A stretch of 64,000 bases of DNA from Gammaproteobacteria bacterium HGW-Gammaproteobacteria-15 (lineage in GTDB: Bacteria > Pseudomonadota > Gammaproteobacteria > Enterobacterales > Alteromonadaceae), in NCBI GenBank assembly GCA_002840125.1, contig PGZF01000004.1, positions 124,001 through 188,000 of the forward strand. Reading direction: 5' to 3'. Each line of letters begins with the position of its first letter. The first letter of the stretch is position 1. Below the pieces are notes generated by a model. That model was not told the DNA's origin and searched no databases. It saw only the letters and a program-made list of their open reading frames with translations. Positions 33,191-41,764 of this stretch are shown piece after piece. The position numbers and the translations under genes are program-made.

Positions 33191-35194
33191 ATGACAGAAT
33201 TTTTTCCGATAACTAACCCGGTTATCGTTTTTGCGCTGGTTGCAAGCCTGATCTTACTCTGCCCGCTGCTGCTGGCCCGCTACCGCTTACCTGGTATGCT
33301 CGGTTTATTGTTCGCCGGCGCGCTGCTGGGGCCTAATGCGTTAAATGTGCTGGCCCGCGATCAGTCTTTTGTATTATTCGGTACAGTTGGCCTGCTATAC
33401 ATTATGTTTATTGCTGCACTTGAGATAGATATGCAGCAGTTAAAACGTTCAAAGTTTCATACGCTGCTATTTGGTTTATTAACGTTTGCTATCCCACAGG
33501 CTGCCGGCACTGTAATTGCCTTGCTGCTGGGGTTTGACTGGCTGGCGGCTATTTTATTGGCCAGTATGTTTGCTTCACACACTTTGCTGGCTTACCCGAT
33601 TGCCAGCCGGCTTGGCATTAGCCGTAACCCGGCGGTTACCACAGCGGTAGGCGGTACCATTATTACCGATACACTGGCCTTGCTGGTGCTGGCGGTAATT
33701 GCCACTATGGCCAAAGGCGAGCTGACCGAAAACTACTGGCTACAACTGGGTGTTAGCCTCAGCCTGTATATTCTGGTTATTCTGCTGTTGCTGCCCAAAC
33801 TGGCGCGCTGGTTCTTTCGCAGTGTCGGCGGTGATGGGGTGGCTGAATTTGTATTTGTGCTGGCGATGGTGTTTATCTGTGCCAGTTTTTCCCATCTGGC
33901 AGGGGCTGAGCCTATTGTCGGGGCATTTTTGGCCGGTTTGGCACTTAACCGTATTATCCCGCACCACAGCACCTTAATGAACCGCTTGCAGTTTACCGGC
34001 GAAGCTATTTTTATCCCGTTCTTTTTATTGTCGGTTGGTATGTTACTGGATGTCAGTATTTTCCTTGCCAGCCCGCGCGCCTGGGTAGTGGCGCTGGCAA
34101 TGGTGGGCACTGTTATTCTGACGAAGTGGGCCGCAGCAGAGCTGTGCCGGCTGCTGCTGGGTTACAGCCGGCCGCAAGCCCGGGTATTGTTTGGCCTGAG
34201 TGTGGCCCAGGCCGCCGCCACCCTGGCCGCCACCATGGTAGGTTATGAAATAGGCTTATTTGATGAGGCTGTAGTTAATGGCGCCATTTTAATGATTCTG
34301 GTGACGTGCTTTCTGGCGCCCTGGCTGGTGGATCGCTATGGCCGGAAAATTGCGCTTACTCAGCAGCAACAGCCGGAAGAAAGCAGCACAGAGCAGCGCA
34401 TTATGGTGGCCTTATCGCCCGAGCAAGCGGCCGAGTCTTTTTTACAATTAGCAAAATGGCTGCGCCAGACCGGCTCATTGCAACCGGTTTACCCGATGAC
34501 GATTGTTGAAGAGCGCAATAGTCAGGAAGCTAAGCTTAAGTCGGCTGAGCAGTTATTGGCAGCTGCGGTAAATTATCTGGCCGCAGCAGATATTCCGGCA
34601 CAGCCGAAAACCCGTATAGATCTGAATATCAGCGATGGTATTTTGCGGGCCCGGCGTGAACTGCGGGCTACCGAGGTTATTGTCGGCTGGAGTGAGCACA
34701 GCAGCGCGTCTGAGCTGTTGTTTGGTTCAATGTTAAGCCGGTTACTGGCGGATCGCAGTTATACCTTGCTGGTTAAAAGACAGGTTGCACCGTTACAACA
34801 TGGCAGAAAGCTGTGTTGGTTGTTGCCACCCAACGCCGAGCTGGAAGCCGGTTTTGCCGAAGCTACAGTGTTAATAAAGCGCTTGTGTCAGCAACTGGGG
34901 CTAACGCTGCAGGTGTATTGTCAGCAGGAGCAACAGGCGCGGCTAAAAGCGCGTTTTAAAACACTACCCGAACCCGAATGGCAGCTTGCTGCAGACTGGC
35001 TGCAACTGCCAGAGCAATTGCAACAACAAACCCCGGCCGGTGATTTACTGGTGTTATACGGCGTGCGTAAGGGCGGCCTGGCCTGGACACCGGCGCTGCC
35101 GGATCTGCAAAACCAACTGGCCAGCCAGTTTCCGGCAACCAACTTGCTGGTTATCTATCCGGCCGAGATCCAGGATACCAGCTTAATAGGCTAG
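33191..35194 (+). CDS. Kef-type cation:proton antiporter (CPA2) with cytoplasmic tail
   Basis: 667 residues. About twelve membrane segments span residues 8-390, with FAGALLGPNAL and GAFLAGLALNRIIP as typical CPA2 features. The ~260-residue tail (IMVALSPEQAAESFLQLAKW, ILRARRELRATEVIVGWS) resembles universal-stress-protein domains and not the RCK/TrkA-N domain of KefC, so regulation probably differs. The ion (K+ or Na+) cannot be told. It is a stand-alone gene. Confidence 0.85.
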   Translation: MTEFFPITNPVIVFALVASLILLCPLLLARYRLPGMLGLLFAGALLGPNALNVLARDQSFVLFGTVGLLYIMFIAALEIDMQQLKRSKFHTLLFGLLTFAIPQAAGTVIALLLGFDWLAAILLASMFASHTLLAYPIASRLGISRNPAVTTAVGGTIITDTLALLVLAVIATMAKGELTENYWLQLGVSLSLYILVILLLLPKLARWFFRSVGGDGVAEFVFVLAMVFICASFSHLAGAEPIVGAFLAGLALNRIIPHHSTLMNRLQFTGEAIFIPFFLLSVGMLLDVSIFLASPRAWVVALAMVGTVILTKWAAAELCRLLLGYSRPQARVLFGLSVAQAAATLAATMVGYEIGLFDEAVVNGAILMILVTCFLAPWLVDRYGRKIALTQQQQPEESSTEQRIMVALSPEQAAESFLQLAKWLRQTGSLQPVYPMTIVEERNSQEAKLKSAEQLLAAAVNYLAAADIPAQPKTRIDLNISDGILRARRELRATEVIVGWSEHSSASELLFGSMLSRLLADRSYTLLVKRQVAPLQHGRKLCWLLPPNAELEAGFAEATVLIKRLCQQLGLTLQVYCQQEQQARLKARFKTLPEPEWQLAADWLQLPEQLQQQTPAGDLLVLYGVRKGGLAWTPALPDLQNQLASQFPATNLLVIYPAEIQDTSLIG

Positions 35195-35312
35195 CACACG
35201 CTTAGTAGCCATCTGAGCTTCCGGCTAGCTATATATCCAAGCGGCCGGTTATTTCTGTTTTATATAACTAATAGTTATCAAATCCTTCGGCGTCTGTTAT
35301 TACAGGCATAGA

Positions 35313-36371
35313 ATGCGCACATTGAACAACCCGCAATGTGAGCGCAATATGACATTACAACTTCCGGTGCTGGATTTAGCTTTATGGCGTGCTGGCGGTG
35401 AACTACGCCGCCAGTTTCTGGCGCAGCTGGGCGAGGCTGCACGCGATGTCGGCTTTTTTTATCTGACCGGCCACGGCATTACACAAACACAGCAGCAGGC
35501 AATTTTACAACTGGCTGCAGAGTTTTTTGCCCTGCCTCAGGCTGACAAAGCTGCCGTGCAGATGGTAAATTCGCCGCATTTTCGCGGTTATACCCGCTTA
35601 GGTGGCGAGTTAACGCTGGGTAAGGCTGATCAGCGCGAGCAGTTTGACATTATGGCCGAGCATAGCGCGCCGGTATTGCAAAAAGATGAACCGGCCTGGT
35701 GGCGTTTGTATGGCCCGAACCAGTGGCCGGCGGCATTACCGGCCATGCAACCGACGTTGCTGCAATGGCAGGATCAGTTAACCGATCTTACCGTAACGCT
35801 GCTGCGCGCCTTTGCGCTGGTACTGCAGCAAAGCGAAGACGCCTTTGACAGCACCATTAAAGATGGCCCATACCGCCATATGAAACTGATCCGTTATCCG
35901 GGGCGCAGTGCACCTGAGCAGGAGCAAGGCGTAGGCGCGCACAAAGACCCCGGTTATTTAACCCTGGTATTACAGGATGGCCAGAGCGGCCTTGAAGTAT
36001 TAACCGAAAAAGGCTGGCTAAGCGCAGTGCCTTTGCCGGGCGCCTTTGTGGTGAATATTGGTGAGCTGCTGGAGCTGGCATCAAACGGTTATTTGCGCGC
36101 AACCTATCATCGTGTGATTAGCCCGCCTGCCGGTGTTGAGCGCCTGTCATGTGCCTTTTTTATGGCCGCGCAGTTAGATGCCACAGTGCCGTTGCTGCCA
36201 TTGCCGGAAGCGTTGGCATTACAAGCCAAAGGCCCGGCCAGTGATCCGCTTAACCCGCTGTTTTATCAGGTGGGGCAAAATGTATTAAAAGGCCGTTTGC
36301 GCTCACACCCTGATGTGGCGCAGGCGCATTATTCGACTATTACCGGCTTAGATAAAAAGACCGCTGTTTAA
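35313..36371 (+). CDS. 2-oxoglutarate/Fe(II) oxygenase, isopenicillin-N-synthase family
   Basis: 352 residues; an alternative start at 35349 (MTLQLPVLDLALW) would remove 12 residues and fits the family's usual N-terminus better, but both ATGs have only weak upstream signals. The iron ligands are His and Asp in VGAHKDPGYLTL and His in YRATYHRVISP; the Arg in VERLSCAFF binds 2-oxoglutarate. The motif FFYLTGHGI is standard. Substrate is unknown. The next gene, a methionine gamma-lyase-like enzyme, follows after 12 bases, so a shared sulfur or amino-acid pathway is likely. Confidence 0.87.
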   Translation: MRTLNNPQCERNMTLQLPVLDLALWRAGGELRRQFLAQLGEAARDVGFFYLTGHGITQTQQQAILQLAAEFFALPQADKAAVQMVNSPHFRGYTRLGGELTLGKADQREQFDIMAEHSAPVLQKDEPAWWRLYGPNQWPAALPAMQPTLLQWQDQLTDLTVTLLRAFALVLQQSEDAFDSTIKDGPYRHMKLIRYPGRSAPEQEQGVGAHKDPGYLTLVLQDGQSGLEVLTEKGWLSAVPLPGAFVVNIGELLELASNGYLRATYHRVISPPAGVERLSCAFFMAAQLDATVPLLPLPEALALQAKGPASDPLNPLFYQVGQNVLKGRLRSHPDVAQAHYSTITGLDKKTAV

Positions 36372-36383
36372 CGGACATAACTG

Positions 36384-37544
36384 ATGAAATTTAAAACCCA
36401 ATTGCTGCACAGTGGCGCCGGTGCCGACACACAAACCGGCGCCTTAACTACCCCAATTTACCAAAGTAGCACCTTTACCTACGGCACTGCGGCACAGGGC
36501 AAGGCACGTTTTGCCGGTGAACAGCCAGGCTTTATTTACAGCCGTATGGGCAACCCGACAGTGCAGGCGCTGGAACAACAACTGGCGGCGCTGGAAGGGG
36601 CCGACGAAGCACTGGTTGTAGCCAGTGGTATGGCGGCCGTTAGCAGTATTTTTTATGCGCTGGTAAGTGCCGGTGACGAAGTGGCCTTTATTGACCCGGT
36701 ATACGGTGGCACCGCAGCGTTTTTAATTAATACCCTCAGCCGTGCTGGCATTAAGGTAAGCCGTTACCTCAGTGACGACGACTTAGTGGCCAATATTAAC
36801 CCCGGCACCAAACTGGTGCTGTTTGAGCCCATTACTAACCCTAACCTGAAAGTCAGTGATTATCGCAAGGTTAAAGCTGCCGCTGCTAAAACCGGTGCCA
36901 TTACCGTGTGTGACAATACTTTTTTAACGCCGTACTTATTTAAACCGCTTGCGCATGGCATTGATTTGGTGATGCACAGCGGCACAAAGTACCTCAGTGG
37001 CCATGGCGATATTATTGCCGGCGTGGTAGCTGGCCGCTCAGAGTTGATGCAACAGGTGCGTACCATAGCGCTGAAGCATATCGGCGCGCCAATAGGCCCG
37101 CAAGAAGCGTATTTACTGCAACGCGGCCTGCGTACATTGGCATTGCGGATGGATGCGCACTTAGCCGGTGCAGCAAAAGTAGCTGGGTTTTTAGCGCAGC
37201 ATCCGTTGGTGGCTAAAGTGATTTATCCCGGTTTAACCAGCGACGCCGGTTACCCGGTACTGGCAGAAACTGTTGGTGCCTTTGGCGGTATGGTCAGTAT
37301 TGAGCTGGCTGGCGGTTTCAACCGTGCTGCACGTTTTCTGGATCAATTACAGCTGTTTACCCAGGCGGTAAGCCTGGGCGATTTAGAAAGCCTGGCCTGC
37401 CACCCTGCCAGCACCACCCATGCTGCTATGGATGCTTCAAGCCGTTTAGCTGCCGGGGTTACCGATGATTTAATCCGCCTGAGTATTGGTGTTGAAGACC
37501 CGGCTGATTTAATTGCCGACCTGCAGCAAGCTTTGCAGGCATAA
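36384..37544 (+). CDS. PLP-dependent trans-sulfuration enzyme (methionine gamma-lyase / cystathionine lyase-like)
   Basis: 386 residues of the Cys/Met metabolism PLP family. The PLP lysine lies in MHSGTKYLSGHGD, and YSRMGNPT and SGMAAVSS bind the cofactor. True methionine gamma-lyases carry a Cys in the motif YGCT; here it reads PVYGGTAAF, so activity may instead be cystathionine gamma-lyase/synthase-like. The gene lies in an operon with the 2OG oxygenase and just upstream of a yezD-like gene and a second sulfate-binding protein, consistent with sulfur assimilation. A strong terminator follows at 37606. Confidence 0.87.
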   Translation: MKFKTQLLHSGAGADTQTGALTTPIYQSSTFTYGTAAQGKARFAGEQPGFIYSRMGNPTVQALEQQLAALEGADEALVVASGMAAVSSIFYALVSAGDEVAFIDPVYGGTAAFLINTLSRAGIKVSRYLSDDDLVANINPGTKLVLFEPITNPNLKVSDYRKVKAAAAKTGAITVCDNTFLTPYLFKPLAHGIDLVMHSGTKYLSGHGDIIAGVVAGRSELMQQVRTIALKHIGAPIGPQEAYLLQRGLRTLALRMDAHLAGAAKVAGFLAQHPLVAKVIYPGLTSDAGYPVLAETVGAFGGMVSIELAGGFNRAARFLDQLQLFTQAVSLGDLESLACHPASTTHAAMDASSRLAAGVTDDLIRLSIGVEDPADLIADLQQALQA

Positions 37545-37605
37545 GGTTGTTAACGTATTAGGTATAAAACAACTTATATATTCTGGTTTTACTCGTCTGT
37601 CTCTG

Positions 37606-37637
37606 CGCGGCAACCGTTGGTTGCCGCGTCTCTTTTT
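37606..37637 (+). terminator. Intrinsic terminator after the lyase gene
   Basis: CGCGGCAACC (37606-37615) and GGTTGCCGCG (37619-37628) form a perfect 10-bp stem with a 3-base loop, then TCTCTTTTT follows. Confidence 0.92.
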
Positions 37638-37782
37638 ACTGTTTCACTCCTCACTAGCATCTATTAGTAAAGCGTAATCTCATTATTTCTTTTTGATATA
37701 GATAATCATAATTTGCTATTTATTGGTTATTTGTATTCATGTTTATGATAAAGCCGTCAACCGCTGCGCTAAGGAGCACAAC

Positions 37783-37950
37783 ATGACAGTAACTGATGAA
37801 GCCAAAGATGCGTTGCCGCAACTATTGGTATTACTGGAACGGTTGGTGGGCCAGATAGAGTTTGGTTCGGTAGAGCTGATTTTCCACCATGGCAAATTAG
37901 TGCAACTGGAAAAGAACGAAAAGCTACGGCTGGAACATCAACCAAAATAG
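37783..37950 (+). CDS. YezD family small protein (DUF2292)
   Basis: 55 residues from the ATG at 37783, which has AAGGAG six bases upstream; the longer frame from 37723 has no such site. The pattern QIEFGSVELIFHHGKLVQLEKNEK is that of DUF2292/YezD proteins (a short beta-hairpin fold ending in an LR or IR motif). The family is often encoded in sulfate uptake operons, which matches its place 67 bases before a sulfate-binding protein gene. Function is unknown; a regulatory or assembly role in sulfur uptake is a guess. Confidence 0.8.
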   Translation: MTVTDEAKDALPQLLVLLERLVGQIEFGSVELIFHHGKLVQLEKNEKLRLEHQPK

Positions 37951-38017
37951 CACTGCCCGCTGACCGGACCACCGGAAGCCTTTGCCAATAATAAAATTAT
38001 TAATAAAGGATTTCGGA

Positions 38018-39037
38018 ATGAAGATCAGCACTTTAGTTAAACAGCTTACATTGGGCAGCGTATTGGCTGTCAGCAGTTTTATCGCGTCTGCCAATACCAC
38101 TATCCTCAATGTGTCTTACGACCCCACCCGCGAGTTTTACCGCGAATATAATCAGCTATTTAGCAAACACTGGCCGGCTCAGGGCAATACGGCAGCCACA
38201 GTGCGCCAGTCGCATGGTGGCTCTGGCTCACAGGCGCGATCGGTTATCGACGGTCTGGACGCCGATGTCGTTACCCTGGCACTGGCATATGATATTGACG
38301 CCCTGCACAACAATGGCAATTTGATCCCGGCCGACTGGCAAAGCCGGTTAGATAAAAATAGCTCGCCTTATACCTCTACCATAGTGCTGCTGGTGCGTAA
38401 GGGTAACCCGAAAAACATTAAAAACTGGGACGATTTAGTCCGCCCGGATGTACAGGTGATTACACCTAACCCGAAAACATCAGGCGGTGCGCGCTGGAAC
38501 TATCTGGCAGCCTGGGGTTATGCGCTAAAAGAATATGGCTCGGAAGAAAAAGCCTACGAATTTATAGAAAAGCTGTTTAAAAACGTGCCGGTGCTGGATT
38601 CCGGTGCCCGTGGTGCAACCAATACCTTTGTGCAACGTGGCATTGGCGACGTGTTTATTGCCTGGGAAAACGAAGCCATTTTGTCGGTAGAGCAGTTAGG
38701 CAAGGGCCAGTTTGACATAGTGGTGCCCAGTGTCAGTATCCTGGCTGAACCGCCGGTAACGGTGGTGGATAAAAATGTTGACCGCAAAGGCACCCGCAAA
38801 GTGGCAGAGGCGTATTTACAGCATTTGTACAGCGACGATGCCCAGCATCTGGCGGCTAAACACTATTACCGGCCGTCTAATCCGGCCATTGCCAGCCAGT
38901 ATGCAAGCGCCTTTCCCAAAGTAAACCTGTTTACCATTGATGAGGTGTTTGGCGGCTGGACCAAGGCACAACAAACCCACTTTAACGATGGTGGCGTGTT
39001 CGACAAGGTTTTGGCATCTATCAATAAAAACCGTTAA
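38018..39037 (+). CDS. Second periplasmic sulfate-binding protein
   Basis: 339 residues from the ATG at 38018 with AAAGGA seven bases upstream and a signal peptide ([19 protein letters not shown]). The motifs [31 protein letters not shown] and [19 protein letters not shown] are diagnostic for Sbp. It is a paralogue of the protein at 23295-24299. It is the first gene of the second sulfate permease set, after yezD. A hairpin follows its stop. Confidence 0.93.
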   Translation: MKISTLVKQLTLGSVLAVSSFIASANTTILNVSYDPTREFYREYNQLFSKHWPAQGNTAATVRQSHGGSGSQARSVIDGLDADVVTLALAYDIDALHNNGNLIPADWQSRLDKNSSPYTSTIVLLVRKGNPKNIKNWDDLVRPDVQVITPNPKTSGGARWNYLAAWGYALKEYGSEEKAYEFIEKLFKNVPVLDSGARGATNTFVQRGIGDVFIAWENEAILSVEQLGKGQFDIVVPSVSILAEPPVTVVDKNVDRKGTRKVAEAYLQHLYSDDAQHLAAKHYYRPSNPAIASQYASAFPKVNLFTIDEVFGGWTKAQQTHFNDGGVFDKVLASINKNR

Positions 39038-39047
39038 TTATCTGACC

Positions 39048-39073
39048 AAGGCGCTGCCGCTGGCAGCGCCTTT
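39048..39073 (+). terminator. Hairpin between second sbp and cysT
   Basis: AAGGCGCTGCC (39048-39058) and GGCAGCGCCTT (39062-39072) form a perfect 11-bp stem with a 3-base loop but only three T. It probably causes partial termination or stabilises the sbp message so that more binding protein than permease is made. Confidence 0.7.
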
Positions 39074-39099
39074 AGCGACCCGACAACGCGGAGCCTTAT

Positions 39100-39936
39100 A
39101 TGGCAACTGTAGTATCCCGAACTGTGATCCCCGGCTTTGGCTTAACGCTGGGTTTTTCAGTATTTTATCTGAGTTTATTATTTTTACTGCCGGTAGCAGG
39201 TTTACTGATTTTTACCCTGCAAATGAGCTGGGCCGATTTCTGGCGTGCTATCAGCCACCCGCAGGTGGTCGCCTCATATAAACTGTCGTTTCTGGCATCC
39301 TTTGCCGGAGCCACTATTAATGCAGTGTTTGGCAGCCTTACCGCCTGGGTGCTGGTGCGCTACCGTTTCCCTGGCAAAAAAGTGGTAGATGCACTGGTTG
39401 ATTTACCCTTTGCCTTACCTACTGCAGTAGCCGGTATAGCGCTGGTCACACTGTATTCCACTACCGGCTGGGTAGGGCAGTATCTGCAGCTTTGGGATAT
39501 CCGCATTGCTTACTCTGAAATTGGCGTGATTATCGCGCTTACCTATATCGGCTTGCCTTTTGTGGTGCGCACGGTACAGCCGGTACTGGCCGATTTTGAA
39601 AAAGAACTGGAGGAAGCCTCTGCCAGTTTAGGCGCCAGCCGCTGGACCACGGTAAGACGGGTGATATTTCCGGCGTTGTTGCCAGCACTGCTTACCGGCT
39701 ATGCACTGGCATTTGCCCGGGCGTTGGGGGAATACGGCTCAGTTATTTTTATTTCCGGTAATTTGCCTTACCGCACTGAAATTACACCGTTGCTGATTGT
39801 GGCCAAGGCCGAGCAGTATGATTACCAGGGCGCGGCAGCTATTGGTGTGGTGATGTTAGTGGCGGCATTTTTGTTATTGCTGCTAATCAACGGTTTGCAG
39901 TGGTGGACCAATAAACGCAATGGAGGTGCAGCATGA
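39100..39936 (+). CDS. Second sulfate permease subunit CysT-like
   Basis: 278 residues, six membrane segments, with the EAA loop EEASASLGASRWTTVRRVIFP. It lies after the second sbp gene and overlaps the next permease gene by four bases. RTVIPGFGLTLGFSVFYLSL at the N-terminus parallels the first copy at 24302. No ATP-binding gene accompanies this set. Confidence 0.92.
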   Translation: MATVVSRTVIPGFGLTLGFSVFYLSLLFLLPVAGLLIFTLQMSWADFWRAISHPQVVASYKLSFLASFAGATINAVFGSLTAWVLVRYRFPGKKVVDALVDLPFALPTAVAGIALVTLYSTTGWVGQYLQLWDIRIAYSEIGVIIALTYIGLPFVVRTVQPVLADFEKELEEASASLGASRWTTVRRVIFPALLPALLTGYALAFARALGEYGSVIFISGNLPYRTEITPLLIVAKAEQYDYQGAAAIGVVMLVAAFLLLLLINGLQWWTNKRNGGAA

Positions 39937-40799
39937 CAGACGTTAGCGCTGCAATACCGGCAAAAACGCTGCTAAAAGCGACGAGCGAGCCGCGCTGGGT
40001 GCGCTATAGCTTAATCAGTATAGTATTGCTGTTTTTAAGCCTGTTTTTACTGCTGCCGTTGTCGGTTGTGTTGTATGGCGCCTTTGAAGCCGGGCTTAAG
40101 GTATGGTGGCAGGCCGTTACCGAGCCCGATGCTGTAGCAGCCATTAAACTTACGCTGTTTGTACTGGTTATTGTGGTGCCGCTGAACGCTATTTTTGGTG
40201 TAGCAATAGCCTGGGCTGTAGCCAAGTTTGAATTTCGCGGTAAGACTTTGCTGGTATCTATTATTGATATGCCGTTTGCGATATCGCCGGTAGTGGTCGG
40301 GTTAATTTTCGTGATCTTTTTTGGCAGCCATGGCTGGTTGGGCCCCTGGCTACAGCAACACGATATCAAAATTATTTTTGCCGTACCGGGCATTGTTATC
40401 GTTATTCTGTTTGGCACTTTGCCGTTTGTAGCGCGTGAACTGATACCGCTAATGCAGCAACAGGGCAAAGATGAAGAAGAAGCGTCGTTAACCTTAGGTG
40501 CCAGTGGCTGGAAAACGTTCTGGTACGTTACCTTGCCCAACATTAAATGGGGCCTGATCTACGGCGTGGTGCTGTGTAATGCCCGCGCCATGGGCGAGTT
40601 TGGTGCAGTAGCTGTGGTGTCGGGTCGTATTCGTGGCGAAACCAATACCATGCCATTGCATATTGAAGTGCTGTACAACGAATATATGTTTACCGCGGCC
40701 TTTGCGGTGTCATCTTTGTTGACTGGTCTGGCGCTGGTTACCATAGTGATAAAAAGCTATGTGGAATACAAAGACGAGCGCAAGCATAAAACCGCCTGA
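39933..40799 (+). CDS. Second sulfate permease subunit CysW-like
   Basis: 288 residues, six membrane segments, EAA loop EEASLTLGASGWKTFWYVTLP, and the CysW motif RGETNTMPLHIEVLYNEY. ATGA overlap with the preceding permease gene. It is the last gene of the set; a small hairpin lies 27 bases after the stop. To work, the channel needs an ATPase such as CysA from 22.2 kb. Confidence 0.92.
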   Translation: MTDVSAAIPAKTLLKATSEPRWVRYSLISIVLLFLSLFLLLPLSVVLYGAFEAGLKVWWQAVTEPDAVAAIKLTLFVLVIVVPLNAIFGVAIAWAVAKFEFRGKTLLVSIIDMPFAISPVVVGLIFVIFFGSHGWLGPWLQQHDIKIIFAVPGIVIVILFGTLPFVARELIPLMQQQGKDEEEASLTLGASGWKTFWYVTLPNIKWGLIYGVVLCNARAMGEFGAVAVVSGRIRGETNTMPLHIEVLYNEYMFTAAFAVSSLLTGLALVTIVIKSYVEYKDERKHKTA

Positions 40800-40825
40800 T
40801 GCTGGTGTTAAGCAACGCAGCCGTC

Positions 40826-40844
40826 ACCTTACCTGTAGTAAGGT
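40826..40844. terminator. Weak hairpin after second cysW
   Basis: ACCTTAC and GTAAGGT pair around CTGTA. Seven base pairs and only AAATTT after it, so a weak candidate terminator between convergent genes. Confidence 0.35.
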
Positions 40845-40874
40845 AAATTTATAAGTTTAGGGAAATTGCCGTCG

Positions 40875-41660
40875 TCAGAATACCGACAGCTTGCTGTTAG
40901 CTAAATCGGTTACCAGCATATGGCCCGGGCTATGGGTAATACAAAAATCCACGCCCGCATTGGCTATCGCCACCTGGGGGGTAACGCCGCAGGCCCAGAA
41001 TACCGGTACTTCGCCGGGTTTTATGCTTACCGCATCACCAAAGTCCGGCTTGCTGATATCATTAATGCCAATAGCGGCCGGGTCGCCAAAATGTACCGGC
41101 GCGCCGTGCACCTGCGGAAAGCGTGAACAAATTTGTATTGCGCGGATGGCGTCGGCCGGCGTCATTGGCCGCATACTGACCACCATACCACCGTGAAATA
41201 CCCCGGCCGGCGTGCAGGCGATATTAGTGCGGTACATCGGCACATTAACTTTCTCGCTGATATTGCGAATTTCCAGGCCGTCGGCCAGCAAGGACTCTTC
41301 AAACGAGAACGAGCAGCCAATTAAAAAGGTGACTAAATCATCGCGCCAGATATCACGCACATCGGTTACTTCATCTGTTAGCTGGCCATTACGGAAAATG
41401 CGGTACTTTGGCAGATCCGTGCGGATATCCAGATCTTTGGCCAAAGCCGGCATATCAATAGCACCCGGTGTGGCGGCCATACCCAGCAACGGGCAGGGCT
41501 TGGGGTTAAAGTGGCAAAACTGTAGAAAATCGGCGGCGTACTGTTTGGGTAATATCGCCATATTGGCCTGGACAAAACCCGGTGCAAAACCCGAAGTATT
41601 GCCACTAAAAGCACCACTGCGACACTGCTGGCGTAACTGGTAAGGGGTTAGTGCTGTCAT
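40875..41660 (-). CDS. DUF1445 putative hydro-lyase (YcsI / D-glutamate cyclase-like)
   Basis: 261 residues matching the DUF1445 family: [16 protein letters not shown] near the N-terminus, [14 protein letters not shown], and [12 protein letters not shown] at the C-terminus. Members have been annotated as hydro-lyases and one mammalian relative is a D-glutamate cyclase; the substrate here is not known. Monocistronic on the minus strand, convergent with the second sulfate permease set. Confidence 0.9.
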   Translation of the reverse strand: MTALTPYQLRQQCRSGAFSGNTSGFAPGFVQANMAILPKQYAADFLQFCHFNPKPCPLLGMAATPGAIDMPALAKDLDIRTDLPKYRIFRNGQLTDEVTDVRDIWRDDLVTFLIGCSFSFEESLLADGLEIRNISEKVNVPMYRTNIACTPAGVFHGGMVVSMRPMTPADAIRAIQICSRFPQVHGAPVHFGDPAAIGINDISKPDFGDAVSIKPGEVPVFWACGVTPQVAIANAGVDFCITHSPGHMLVTDLANSKLSVF

Positions 41661-41764
41661 ACGAATGTCCTTTGGCGAAATCCCGCTGTTATATTGCGCA
41701 GCACAGCACCGGCCGTCCAGCGCAATACGGCAGGTTGCTGTAATTTATAGCCAGTTTTGTTATC

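Noticed and set aside
40004..40543. 179-codon minus-strand frame in second cysW
   Set aside because: Shadow of a membrane-protein gene; translation has no family features.
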